From NCBI GenBank assembly GCA_025800145.1, contig JAOXSH010000052.1, positions 1 through 47,681 of the forward strand: 47,681 nucleotides of DNA, given 5' to 3'. A program made the position numbers and the translations under genes. Below the pieces are notes generated by a model that saw only the letters and a list, made by a program, of their open reading frames with translations, searched no databases and had not been told where the DNA came from. The stretch comes from Cohaesibacter sp. (GTDB lineage Bacteria; Pseudomonadota; Alphaproteobacteria; Rhizobiales; Cohaesibacteraceae). Within the stretch, counting starts at the first letter, position 1, and each line of letters begins with the position of its first letter. Shown here piece by piece: positions 36,203 to 43,341 of this stretch.

Positions 36203-38029
36203 ATGGAAAATAATCGCAACTTTTTCCTTGCAATTGCACTTTCCTTTTTAGTGCTTTTGGGGTGGCAATATTTTATTGCAGGCCCGCAAATGGAACAGGA
36301 AAAGGCTCGTCAGGCAGAACTGGCGGCTCAGGCCTCTAACCAGAAAGCCAGCACGCCGCAAGACGGCACAGTGCCAAGCCCTGATGCAGGCCAAGCCAGC
36401 ATTCCTGGCACGGAAAGCACCGTTGTGCCAAGTGGCAAAACAATCGAAGATGTGCTGGCACAGACCAGCCGTGTGCAGATTGAAACACCCAAGCTGACCG
36501 GCAGTATCAATCTGACCGGGGCGCGGTTGGATGATTTGCATTTGCGCACCTATCATGAGGAATTGTCCAAGGACAGCCCGACCATTACCCTGTTGGCCCC
36601 TTCAGGCTCTGATAAAGCCTATTATGCCGAATTTGGCTGGGTGGATAGCGCGCGCAAATTGTCCTTGCCGACCGCCAAAACCGTTTGGACGGCGCCAAAT
36701 TCTGCTGCTTTGACGCAGGATAGCCCGCTGGTTTTGACATGGGATAATGGCGAGGGTCTTGTCTTTACCCGCACCATCAGTGTGGATGCCAATTATCTGT
36801 TCAGCGTTGAACAGAGTGTTGAAAACAAATCCGGCGAAGCCGTTGCCCTGTTTCCTTATGGTTTGGTGTCTCGCCATGGACAGCCAGAGACAACCGGTCT
36901 TTACATTCTGCATGAAGGTTTGATTGGTGTTTCAGGCGATGACGGTTTGCAGGAAATCGACTATAGCGACATTGTTGATACCAAACTGGAAAAGCCTGCC
37001 AAGGTTTCTGAAGGCTGGGTTGGCATTACCGACAAATATTGGGCAACCGCGCTGATTCCACCGCAAGGCCAGAGTTTCCAGCCAACCTTCCGCTATTCCG
37101 AACGCGCGGGCAAGCCTGCCTATCAATCCGATTATCTGGGCGATGCGGTTGGCATTGCAGCTGGCAGCACAGCAAGCTTTAAAGCCAATCTCTTTGCCGG
37201 TGCCAAAGAAGTGCATGTTCTCGAAGAGGTGCAAAGCGTCACCAATGCCAAGAATTTTGATCTGCTGATCGACTGGGGCTGGTTCTATTTCATCACCAAA
37301 CCGATGTTCTGGGCCATTGACTTCTTGTTTGGCATGGTTGGCAATTTTGGCGTGGCTATTTTGTTGATCACGGTTCTGGTCAAGCTGGTTTTCTTCCCAT
37401 TGGCAAATAAGTCTTATGCATCCATGTCGAAGATGAAGATGCTTCAGCCAAAGATGGAAGAGATCAAGGAAAAGCTTGGCGACGACAAGCAGGCCCAGCA
37501 AAAAGCCATTATGGAATTGTATCGTGAGGAAAAGGTCAATCCGCTTGCCGGTTGCTTGCCGATCCTTATCCAGATTCCGGTTTTCTTCTCGCTTTATAAG
37601 GTGCTGTTCATCACCATCGAAATGCGCCATGCGCCTTTCTTTGGCTGGATTCAGGATTTGTCTGCGCCAGACCCGACCAATCTGTTCAATCTCTTTGGGC
37701 TGATTCCATGGGATCCAACCACAGTGCCAATTCTGGGGTCTATTCTGATTCTTGGTATCTGGCCTTTGATCATGGGTATCACCATGTTCATTCAGATGAA
37801 GTTGAACCCTGCGCCGACCGATCCAACACAGGCGATGATCTTCAACTGGATGCCGATTATCTTCACCTTCATGTTGGCTACCTTCCCGGCAGGTCTGGTG
37901 ATTTATTGGGCATGGAACAACACGTTGTCGATCCTCCAGCAGGCGGCCATCATGAAAAAGCATGGCGTGCCAATCGAGATCTTCAAAAATATCAAAGATA
38001 CCTTTGGCAAAAAGTCCGCAGCCAATTAG
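36203..38029 (+). CDS. yidC: Membrane protein insertase YidC
   Basis: Inserts and folds inner-membrane proteins, alone or with SecYEG. The 608-residue length is that of the Gram-negative form. TM1 is FFLAIALSFLVLLGWQYFIA, followed by a low-complexity linker and a large periplasmic beta-sandwich domain (about 80-350). The conserved core starts with DWGWFYFITKPMFWAIDFLF, and the coiled-coil cytoplasmic loop contains KEKLGDDKQAQQKAIMELYR; CLPILIQIPVFFSLYKVLF and the last membrane segments complete the five-helix core. The C-terminus is short (DTFGKKSAAN). Confidence 0.97.
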   Translation: MENNRNFFLAIALSFLVLLGWQYFIAGPQMEQEKARQAELAAQASNQKASTPQDGTVPSPDAGQASIPGTESTVVPSGKTIEDVLAQTSRVQIETPKLTGSINLTGARLDDLHLRTYHEELSKDSPTITLLAPSGSDKAYYAEFGWVDSARKLSLPTAKTVWTAPNSAALTQDSPLVLTWDNGEGLVFTRTISVDANYLFSVEQSVENKSGEAVALFPYGLVSRHGQPETTGLYILHEGLIGVSGDDGLQEIDYSDIVDTKLEKPAKVSEGWVGITDKYWATALIPPQGQSFQPTFRYSERAGKPAYQSDYLGDAVGIAAGSTASFKANLFAGAKEVHVLEEVQSVTNAKNFDLLIDWGWFYFITKPMFWAIDFLFGMVGNFGVAILLITVLVKLVFFPLANKSYASMSKMKMLQPKMEEIKEKLGDDKQAQQKAIMELYREEKVNPLAGCLPILIQIPVFFSLYKVLFITIEMRHAPFFGWIQDLSAPDPTNLFNLFGLIPWDPTTVPILGSILILGIWPLIMGITMFIQMKLNPAPTDPTQAMIFNWMPIIFTFMLATFPAGLVIYWAWNNTLSILQQAAIMKKHGVPIEIFKNIKDTFGKKSAAN

Positions 38030-38050
38030 TAGGCTTTTTGATTAAAATAA

Positions 38051-38072
38051 GAGGCGGCCCAAAGGCCGCCTC
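38051..38072 (+). terminator. Hairpin downstream of yidC
   Basis: A perfect 9-bp GC-rich stem GAGGCGGCC (38051-38059) / GGCCGCCTC (38064-38072) with a CAAA loop, 22 nt past the yidC stop. There is no T tail, so termination would be weak or factor-assisted. Confidence 0.6.
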
Positions 38073-38127
38073 AGATTGCTGGCAAACTTCTGGCCTTTAG
38101 AGACGGTTCTTGGTCAATGGTTGCTGA

Positions 38128-38256
38128 ACGCTCCGTTGCCCAGTGATATGGACTTAACCCTGCTATATTGAACAATTTTCCTCCAATCGGCTGCTTCACC
38201 CGATTGATACGGAAATTGATTTCTCCTTCATGCATGATCTTGACTGCCTGAGTCAT
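38128..38256 (-). pseudogene. Possible remnant of an AraC-type helix-turn-helix
   Basis: On the minus strand, from an ATG at 38256, the frame reads MTQAVKIMHEGEINF, then RVKQPIGGKLFNIAGLSPYH. The part LFNIAGLSPYHW resembles the first recognition helix of AraC-family regulators (LADIAGLSPYHWHR). The frame has no second HTH and ends after unrelated residues. Upstream it runs into a family A repeat arm. A chance match is quite possible. Confidence 0.2.
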
Positions 38257-38310
38257 GGTAGATCTGCAATTGATCCTGTTTTGATCTTCAGGGCATCGAA
38301 GGCCGGTTTT

Positions 38311-38339
38311 ATGGGTCAATCTTTCATGCCGTTGGTTAT
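38311..38339. repeat. Single right arm of palindromic repeat family A
   Basis: ATGGGTCAATCTTTCATGCC followed by GTTGGTTAT matches the right arm of the complete element (ATGGGTCAATCTTTTATGCC, GTTGGTAT) with two differences. No partner left arm is nearby. Confidence 0.7.
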
Positions 38340-38423
38340 TTGGCTGCGTTGAACCAGATGATTGAAAAAAGGTGCTGTATTTGCCACAAATATGCACCAG
38401 GGAAACAAAAACTTTGGCAAAAA

Positions 38424-38448
38424 GAACCCGGCTTTAAGCCGGGTTTTT
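38424..38448. terminator. Bidirectional terminator, mainly for the globin operon
   Basis: AACCCGGCTT (38425-38434) pairs with AAGCCGGGTT (38435-38444 region), with T residues on the plus strand and CTTTTTG on the minus strand. It lies 20 nt beyond the 30-aa ORF on the minus strand and so closes the globin operon. Confidence 0.8.
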
Positions 38449-38468
38449 GGTGTGCGGGGACTGGAAAC

Positions 38469-38561
38469 TCATACAAAGAGCGAAATCAGCAACCAGATCC
38501 ATAAGGGGGCGGGAACGATACCCCAAACAAACAGGGCGGGAATGAGAGTTGGCAGGTTCAT
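38469..38561 (-). CDS. 30-residue hydrophobic micropeptide in the globin operon
   Basis: ATG 38561 to TGA 38469 encodes 30 residues, MNLPTLIPALFVWGIVPAPL then WIWLLISLFV. It is almost entirely hydrophobic and tryptophan-rich, so a single membrane helix with a proline kink is expected. It begins 12 nt after the stop of the 76-residue membrane protein gene and is followed by a terminator, so it looks like the last gene of the operon. The ribosome binding site is weak (AAAAGAG, 7-nt spacing), suggesting coupling to the previous gene. It is similar in kind to small subunits of respiratory oxidases (CydX-like), but no homologue is recognised and the function is unknown. Confidence 0.55.
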   Translation of the reverse strand: MNLPTLIPALFVWGIVPAPLWIWLLISLFV

Positions 38562-38573
38562 AAGAGCACTCTT

Positions 38574-38804
38574 TTATTGGAGATTGGTCAAACCGGTTAT
38601 TTCTGTGATGGACAGCAACATCACAAGAGACACACCAACAATGACGAAATGGCGGACATGTTTTAAAAAGGCCAGTTCCATTTTTGTCTTTTTGGAGATG
38701 CCGTAAGACCGGCCCTCAAGATAGCCACTGGTGATCAATGTCAGAAACAGCACAAACCATAAGACGACAAGAGCTTCGGCAATCAGAACAATAGCGGGCA
38801 GCAT
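38574..38804 (-). CDS. 76-residue two-helix membrane protein of the globin operon
   Basis: ATG 38804 follows AGGAG with 7-nt spacing, inside the gap after the globin stop. The 76 residues contain two membrane segments, AIVLIAEALVVLWFVLFLTL and HFVIVGVSLVMLLSITEITG, joined by a basic loop (GRSYGISKKTKMELAFLKHV). A longer upstream frame overlaps the globin gene and is not needed. I do not recognise the family. Its position between an NO-type globin and a hydrophobic micropeptide, under a predicted NsrR promoter, suggests a membrane partner in nitrosative-stress defence (inference). Confidence 0.75.
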   Translation of the reverse strand: MLPAIVLIAEALVVLWFVLFLTLITSGYLEGRSYGISKKTKMELAFLKHVRHFVIVGVSLVMLLSITEITGLTNLQ

Positions 38805-38814
38805 GACATCTCTC

Positions 38815-39294
38815 CTATAGGACGCCCTGTATGGGGGCTTGATAACGAGGATTGATCTCTGGCTTCTGCATCCAAACCGGTATCTGGTCCAAAGGAGAGG
38901 CAAACATTGCCATCCATAAGCTTTGTGCAATCCGTTCCGCTGTTTCAATCACCAAAAGAGCGGCTTCTTTTTCAAAAATTTCATGGGCGGTCGGGCGAAA
39001 AATGGACAGCCAGATCCGAAAATCTTCAGGAACGCTTTCATTCAGCTTCATATGAACGGGCAGGGGCTTTCCTTTAAAGCGTCCGGTCCGTAGCAAGACA
39101 GACGACCAGAAATCTTGCATTTTTGACAAATGAACAGACCATTGGCCTTCAAGGCGCGCATCAAAGATCGGGCCGAGACGATCATCTTCGCGGACACGCT
39201 GGTAAAAAAGATCCACCAACTGGTTGATCTGGTCCTCTGTAATAGAAGGATGCACGGGCTGTCTGCCCAAGACAGAAAGAGGAGCTTGCATCAT
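38815..39294 (-). CDS. Group III truncated haemoglobin
   Basis: Single-domain haem protein, family linked to NO and peroxynitrite detoxification or microaerobic life. The group III pattern is clear: QLVDLFYQRVREDDRLGPIF, WSVHLSKMQDFWSSVLL and GRFKGKPLPVHMKL, the last with the proximal histidine, then FRIWLSIFRPTAHEIF. Three adjacent ATGs (39297, 39294, 39291) follow AAAGGAT; I take 39294 for its 7-nt spacing. A further ATG at 39312 overlaps an operator-like dyad and is unlikely. The product is about 159 residues. It heads an operon with two tiny membrane proteins and is divergent from nsrR. Confidence 0.93.
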   Translation of the reverse strand: MMQAPLSVLGRQPVHPSITEDQINQLVDLFYQRVREDDRLGPIFDARLEGQWSVHLSKMQDFWSSVLLRTGRFKGKPLPVHMKLNESVPEDFRIWLSIFRPTAHEIFEKEAALLVIETAERIAQSLWMAMFASPLDQIPVWMQKPEINPRYQAPIQGVL

Positions 39295-39310
39295 CATTTG
39301 ATCCTTTAAC

Positions 39311-39327
39311 ATCTATTTTATATAGAT
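39311..39327. promoter_or_regulatory. AT-rich dyad immediately upstream of the globin start
   Basis: ATCTAT (39311-39316), TTTAT, ATAGAT (39322-39327): a perfect 6-bp dyad 15 nt before the globin ribosome binding site. It resembles a core half-site of the neighbouring NsrR-like operators and may be a further, weaker site. Confidence 0.35.
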
Positions 39328-39350
39328 CTTTTATCACAAAGCAATATAAA

Positions 39351-39373
39351 AAGAAATATATAATATATATCTT
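39351..39373. promoter_or_regulatory. Predicted NsrR operator of the globin operon
   Basis: A 23-bp imperfect palindrome with 11-1-11 layout: AAGAAATATAT, A, ATATATATCTT; only one pair does not match. Known NsrR sites have the same geometry and the same outer AAGA/TCTT (AAGATGCATTT-N-AAATGCATCTT in enterics). It lies about 60 bp upstream of the globin start, where a repressor would cover the promoter. Confidence 0.5.
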
Positions 39374-39470
39374 TTTAAAAATGCTCATATCTTAATGAAT
39401 CAAATGTAAAATATTGAAAATCAGGCGGTTGGAAAGAAAGCAAAAATTGAAATATGGCGCTCAGTCCAAT

Positions 39471-39493
39471 ATGATATATCCATAATATATCTT
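39471..39493. promoter_or_regulatory. Predicted NsrR autoregulatory site
   Basis: ATGATATATCC, A, TAATATATCTT (11-1-11). The right half ends in the same ATATATCTT as the globin site, and the inner GATATAT/ATATATC arms are perfect. It ends 2 nt before the GAGG ribosome binding site of nsrR, suggesting autorepression. Confidence 0.45.
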
Positions 39494-39505
39494 TGAGGTC
39501 AGTCT

Positions 39506-39955
39506 ATGCGTCTCAATCAGGCTAGCGACTTTGCACTGCGTTTGGTCATGCAATGCGCAATGCAACCGGACATAACACACCGGATTGACCATGTGGTCAA
39601 ACAACAGGGCTTTTCCAAGGGCCATGTGATGAAGCTGGTCAACCAATTGGCCCGTTGTGGTATTTTGGAAACCGTGCGCGGACGTGGCGGTGGTTTCCGT
39701 CTTGGGCGCTTTGCAAAGGATATCACGGTTGGAGATGTGGTCAGGGCAGTTGAATCCGACTTCGCCATTGTCGAATGTTTGCGCGCAGATGCGATGCAAT
39801 CGGTTGAATGCTGCTTTTTGCCCGCCTGTCGGCTCAAACCTTTAATGATGAAAGCATCAAAGGCATTTCTTGCTATTTTGGATGACATGACAATAGAAGC
39901 CGCGATTTCTGGTGTGCCGGTGCCAGCAGCGCTTGGCGTGAAAGAGAGTGAGTAA
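39506..39955 (+). CDS. nsrR: Rrf2-family regulator, NsrR-type nitric oxide sensor
   Basis: A 149-residue winged-helix repressor. The N-terminus (MRLNQASDFALRLVMQCAMQ) and GFSKGHVMKLVNQLARCGIL plus VRGRGGGFRLGRFAKDITVG are close to NsrR, including the wing. NsrR binds an NO-sensitive Fe-S cluster through three cysteines. Here Cys91 is followed by Cys102, Cys103 and Cys108 in ECLRADAMQSVECCFLPACR; the stretch after Cys91 is about five residues longer than in Escherichia coli NsrR (Cys91, Cys96, Cys102), and CCFLPACRL keeps the second half. The ribosome binding site is GAGG, 7 nt upstream. It is divergent from the globin operon with matching operators. A complete family A repeat begins at its stop codon. 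Confidence 0.87.
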   Translation: MRLNQASDFALRLVMQCAMQPDITHRIDHVVKQQGFSKGHVMKLVNQLARCGILETVRGRGGGFRLGRFAKDITVGDVVRAVESDFAIVECLRADAMQSVECCFLPACRLKPLMMKASKAFLAILDDMTIEAAISGVPVPAALGVKESE

Positions 39956-40115
39956 TACCAACGGCATAAAAGATTGACCCATAGGATGCTTTGAAATGGC
40001 TCACTGAGCTACGTTGTCTTTCTAGGAAAATGCTCCGGCATTGTCCGTCGAAAGACGCCTTGCCAGTAAACCATTTCAAAGCATCCTATGGGTCAATCTT
40101 TTATGCCGTTGGTAT
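39955..40115. repeat. Complete palindromic element, repeat family A (161 bp)
   Basis: Two perfect 45-bp arms (39955-39999 and 40071-40115) start ATACCAACGGCATAAAAGAT and end GGATGCTTTGAAATGG. Pairing continues imperfectly inwards (GTCTTTC/GAAAGAC) to a centre AATGC-TCCG-GCATT, so almost the whole element folds into one long hairpin. It has no ORF, so it looks like a MITE or large REP-like element. The ends can be read as TA...TA, as in IS630/mariner-type insertions. Single arms of this family occur at 16988, 38311, 45315 and, in part, 26891. Confidence 0.88.
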
Positions 40116-40271
40116 AAAGTCTGTCTGTTATAAGGGCAATCAGCAAAATATGCGTGTGTTTTGCATTTCTTTCTGGATTAATGGCCCAGTCCATGACATA
40201 GCCTTGAAAAAATCAAGTGACCCCGAAAAAGGCTCTGGTCTGACAGGCAGGGCAAGGCTATAAGCGCATTC

Positions 40272-42077
40272 ATGACCAAACAAAGCTTTGATAAAATCCG
40301 CAACTTTTCCATCATCGCTCATATCGATCATGGAAAATCCACGCTCGCCGACCGGTTGATCCAATATACTGGCGGCTTGAGCGATCGCGAAATGTCTGAT
40401 CAGGTGCTCGATAATATGGAAATCGAGCAAGAGCGCGGCATCACCATTAAGGCGCAAACCGTCTCGCTGACCTATCAGGCCGATGATGGCGAAACTTATA
40501 CGCTGAATTTGATGGACACGCCGGGCCATGTGGATTTTGCCTATGAGGTCTCCCGCTCGCTTGCCGCCTGTGAAGGCTCGCTTTTGGTGGTTGATGCCTC
40601 TCAAGGGGTCGAGGCTCAAACGCTGGCCAATGTCTATCAGGCCATTGACAATGATCATGAGATCGTCCCGGTCCTCAACAAGATTGATCTGCCCGCAGCA
40701 GAGCCAGAGCGCGTGCGCGAACAGATTGAAGATGTGATTGGCATCGATGCCTCAGACGCCATTGAAGCCAGCGCAAAATCCGGCATCGGCATCAAGGAAA
40801 CGCTGGAAGCGATTGTCACCCGCTTGCCCGCACCACAAGGTGATATCGAGGCTCCGCTCAAAGCCATGCTGGTGGACAGCTATTATGACGTCTATCTTGG
40901 CGTTGTGGTGATTGTGCGCATCATTGATGGCGAGCTGAAAAAAGGCGACAAGATCCGTATGCTTGGCACCAATGCTACCTATGATGTGGATCGTATCGGC
41001 ACCTTCACCCCCAAAATGGTCGACCAAAAAGTGCTTGGTCCTGGCGAAGTCGGCTTCCTGATTGCCTCAATCAAGGAAGTGGCAGACACTCGCGTTGGTG
41101 ATACCATCACTCACGAAAAGAAACAATGCGCCGCCCCGCTGGAAGGCTTTCGTCCCGCCCAACCTGTTGTTTTTTGTGGTCTCTTCCCGGTTGATGCCAA
41201 TGATTTTGAGGATTTGCGCTCTGCCATGGGCAAATTGCGCCTTAATGATGCCAGCTTCTCCTATGAGATGGAAACATCAGCCGCACTGGGCTTTGGTTTC
41301 CGCTGCGGCTTTCTTGGTCTTTTGCATCTGGAAATCATTCAAGAGCGCCTGTCTCGTGAGTTTAATCTCGATCTTATCGCCACCGCCCCAAGCGTTGTCT
41401 ATGAGATGGAAATGACCAATGGCGACGATATCAGCTTGCATAACCCGGCAGATATGCCAGATGTGGTCAAGATCAAGGAAATTCGAGAACCCTGGATCAA
41501 AGCTTCTATCATGACGCCGGATGAATATCTGGGCGCGATCCTGAAATTATGTCAGGAACGCCGGGGCATTCAGACCGATCTGTCTTATGTGGGCAGCCGT
41601 GCCATGGTGCAATATGATTTGCCTTTGAACGAAGTGGTTTTTGATTTCTATGATCGCCTGAAATCCATTTCCAAAGGCTATGCCAGCTTTGACTACCAAT
41701 TGGCGGATTATCGCGCGGGCGATCTGGTCAAAATGTCTATTCTGGTCAATGACGAGCCTGTGGATGCCTTGTCCATTCTGGTGCACCGTTCACAGGCCGA
41801 GACCCGTGGCCGCTCCATGTGCGAAAAGCTCAAGGATCTGATCCCGCGCCATATGTTTAAAATTCCCATTCAGGCTGCCCTCGGTGGCCGGGTGATTGCA
41901 CGCGAAACCATTTCAGCCATGCGCAAGGATGTGACGGCCAAATGTTATGGGGGTGATGCCACCCGCAAGCGCAAATTGCTGGAAAAGCAAAAAGCCGGTA
42001 AAAAGAAAATGCGCCAGTTCGGTAAGGTTGAAATCCCACAAGAAGCCTTCATCGCAGCACTGAAAATGGACAGTTGA
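40272..42077 (+). CDS. lepA: Elongation factor 4 (back-translocase LepA)
   Basis: Ribosomal GTPase thought to act on stalled or mis-translocated ribosomes and in 30S biogenesis. The 601-residue length is standard. G1 [14 protein letters not shown], switch region [18 protein letters not shown]3 [16 protein letters not shown] and G4 NKIDLPAA are all present. The LepA-specific C-terminal domain starts around [20 protein letters not shown] and contains [20 protein letters not shown]. It stands alone; the ribosome binding site is poor. A predicted terminator follows. Confidence 0.97.
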   Translation: MTKQSFDKIRNFSIIAHIDHGKSTLADRLIQYTGGLSDREMSDQVLDNMEIEQERGITIKAQTVSLTYQADDGETYTLNLMDTPGHVDFAYEVSRSLAACEGSLLVVDASQGVEAQTLANVYQAIDNDHEIVPVLNKIDLPAAEPERVREQIEDVIGIDASDAIEASAKSGIGIKETLEAIVTRLPAPQGDIEAPLKAMLVDSYYDVYLGVVVIVRIIDGELKKGDKIRMLGTNATYDVDRIGTFTPKMVDQKVLGPGEVGFLIASIKEVADTRVGDTITHEKKQCAAPLEGFRPAQPVVFCGLFPVDANDFEDLRSAMGKLRLNDASFSYEMETSAALGFGFRCGFLGLLHLEIIQERLSREFNLDLIATAPSVVYEMEMTNGDDISLHNPADMPDVVKIKEIREPWIKASIMTPDEYLGAILKLCQERRGIQTDLSYVGSRAMVQYDLPLNEVVFDFYDRLKSISKGYASFDYQLADYRAGDLVKMSILVNDEPVDALSILVHRSQAETRGRSMCEKLKDLIPRHMFKIPIQAALGGRVIARETISAMRKDVTAKCYGGDATRKRKLLEKQKAGKKKMRQFGKVEIPQEAFIAALKMDS

Positions 42078-42102
42078 TCTTTTATACCGCAAGCACAAAA
42101 CA

Positions 42103-42127
42103 AAATCCGCCAGTCTGGCAGGTTTTT
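42103..42127 (+). terminator. Intrinsic terminator of lepA
   Basis: AAATCCGCC (42103-42111) pairs with GGCAGGTTT (42117-42125) with one mismatch and a T-G pair; TTTTT follows. It lies between the convergent lepA and GGDEF genes. Confidence 0.6.
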
Positions 42128-42164
42128 GTTGAAAGATTGACTGTCAGTGGACTTCAATCAGCGA

Positions 42165-43058
42165 TCAGCAGGCCTGCATCATGCGGGGGCGCTCGGCGGA
42201 GACGCGGTTGCGGCCATCATTTTTGGATTTATACAGAGCCAGATCAGCGCGCTTGAGCAGATCATCGATGCTTTCGCCCGGACGATAAACAGCCACGCCA
42301 AAGCTGGATGTGACGCAAACGCTGGATTGATTGAGCTCAATTGCTGTCTCGGCAATATCCTGTCTTAATTTATCTGCAAGACGGCTGGCTTGCAAAATTG
42401 ATAGTCCCTGAGTGACCAAGACAAATTCCTCACCACCAAGACGTGCCAGAACGCCCTTATAGGCAGCGGCTAGCGTTGCAACGGTTTTGATCACTTCATC
42501 GCCGACATCATGCCCATAGGTGTCATTGACTTTTTTGAAATGGTCAATGTCAAACACGATGGCGCAAAAGATTTCGTCAGAATCAGACAGGGTAATCTTG
42601 TTCTGAACCTGTTCAAAAAAAGCACGACGATTGAACAAATTGGTCATCGGATCGCGGGTGGCCAAATGCACAAGCTGACGCTGGAGCAAAATCATGCGCT
42701 CTGCAACCCGCATACGGGCATGTAGGGTTTCTGCATGTAACGGCTTTTGCAAAAAGTCATCGGCCCCTGTATCCAACGCTTCGACCAGCAATTCCGCATC
42801 GTCATTTTCCGACATGGCAATGACATACAGACCTTTGCGCTGGTCGGCCAGAATACGCGCATTCCAACAGACTTCCAGTCCGCTCATTCCGTCCGTCGAC
42901 AAGGAGGTCAGAATAACGTCAATATTGGGGGTGGCTTCAATAAAGGCCCAGGCTTTCGCAGCATCAGGAAAGGCATAGACAGTCTCTTTGCGTGATTCCA
43001 GCATATATTGAATCACACGTCTATGCTCTTGATCCTGTTCAATGAGCACAACTTTCAT
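42165..43058 (-). CDS. Diguanylate cyclase with a degenerate receiver domain
   Basis: A PleD-like response regulator, 297 residues from ATG 43058 (GGAGG 10 nt upstream; a TTG six codons earlier would sit in that ribosome binding site). The receiver domain (1-125) keeps the acidic pocket (VVLIEQDQE) and the switch lysine (FLQKPLHAE), but the phosphorylated aspartate position in IDVILTSLSTDG is Ser52, so normal phosphorylation is unlikely. The GGDEF domain (about 135-290) has DPMTNLFNRRAFF, FDIDHFKKVNDTYGHDVGDE and an active-site RLGGEEFVL, so it should make c-di-GMP. No RxxD inhibitory site is evident ahead of GGEEF. It has a single receiver, unlike PleD, which has two. Confidence 0.92.
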   Translation of the reverse strand: MKVVLIEQDQEHRRVIQYMLESRKETVYAFPDAAKAWAFIEATPNIDVILTSLSTDGMSGLEVCWNARILADQRKGLYVIAMSENDDAELLVEALDTGADDFLQKPLHAETLHARMRVAERMILLQRQLVHLATRDPMTNLFNRRAFFEQVQNKITLSDSDEIFCAIVFDIDHFKKVNDTYGHDVGDEVIKTVATLAAAYKGVLARLGGEEFVLVTQGLSILQASRLADKLRQDIAETAIELNQSSVCVTSSFGVAVYRPGESIDDLLKRADLALYKSKNDGRNRVSAERPRMMQAC

Positions 43059-43201
43059 GCGCCGGTCCGCCTCCAATATTCGAATATATTAGAACAGTAT
43101 AAATAAAGGGTCTTAATGCAATCTGAAAAAACGGCTACAGAAAGAAGAGACTTGGGAAAAGCGTCAAAGCAAGAAAGCAAACTGTATCAGCCTGCTCTAG
43201 T

Positions 43202-43339
43202 GCCCGATTTAAAAGTCTCCAAGCGAGACTTTTAGGCGGCATATCCAGCCCTCTCCCCCTTTTCATATCACCCGTCATGGTACCCTCATGGGCGGTCTGA
43301 AAAGGGGGAGAGGGCTGGCTCAGGACTTTTAAATCAGGC
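43202..43339. repeat. Complete palindromic element, repeat family B (about 138 bp)
   Basis: Outer arms GCCCGATTTAAAAGTC (43202-43217) and GACTTTTAAATCAGGC (43324-43339) match at 15 of 16 positions. Inside, a perfect 21-bp stem runs 43245-43265 (CCAGCCCTCTCCCCCTTTTC...) with 43298-43318, closing on a partly palindromic loop ACCCGTCATGG...CATGGGCGGT. A 27-nt insertion on the left side contains its own AAGTCTC/GAGACTT hairpin. No ORF. It lies between the GGDEF and lipoprotein genes, ending just before the latter's stop codon. Confidence 0.85.
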
Positions 43340-43341
43340 TC

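Larger units (their letters stand above)
38073..38468. other. Intergenic region between yidC and the globin operon
   Basis: About 396 bp with no intact gene. It contains a possible decayed helix-turn-helix fragment (38128-38256, minus), a family A repeat arm (38311-38339) and a bidirectional terminator (38424-38448). The yihA (engB) gene expected after yidC in many Alphaproteobacteria is absent. Confidence 0.55.

Noticed and set aside
36932..37963. 343-codon open frame on the minus strand
   Set aside because: Entirely antisense to yidC; the His/Gln/Asn-rich translation is typical of shadow frames here.
39955..40115. CRISPR repeat or toxin-antitoxin locus
   Set aside because: There is one palindrome rather than regularly spaced repeats, with no cas genes and no ORF inside; a MITE-like element explains it better.
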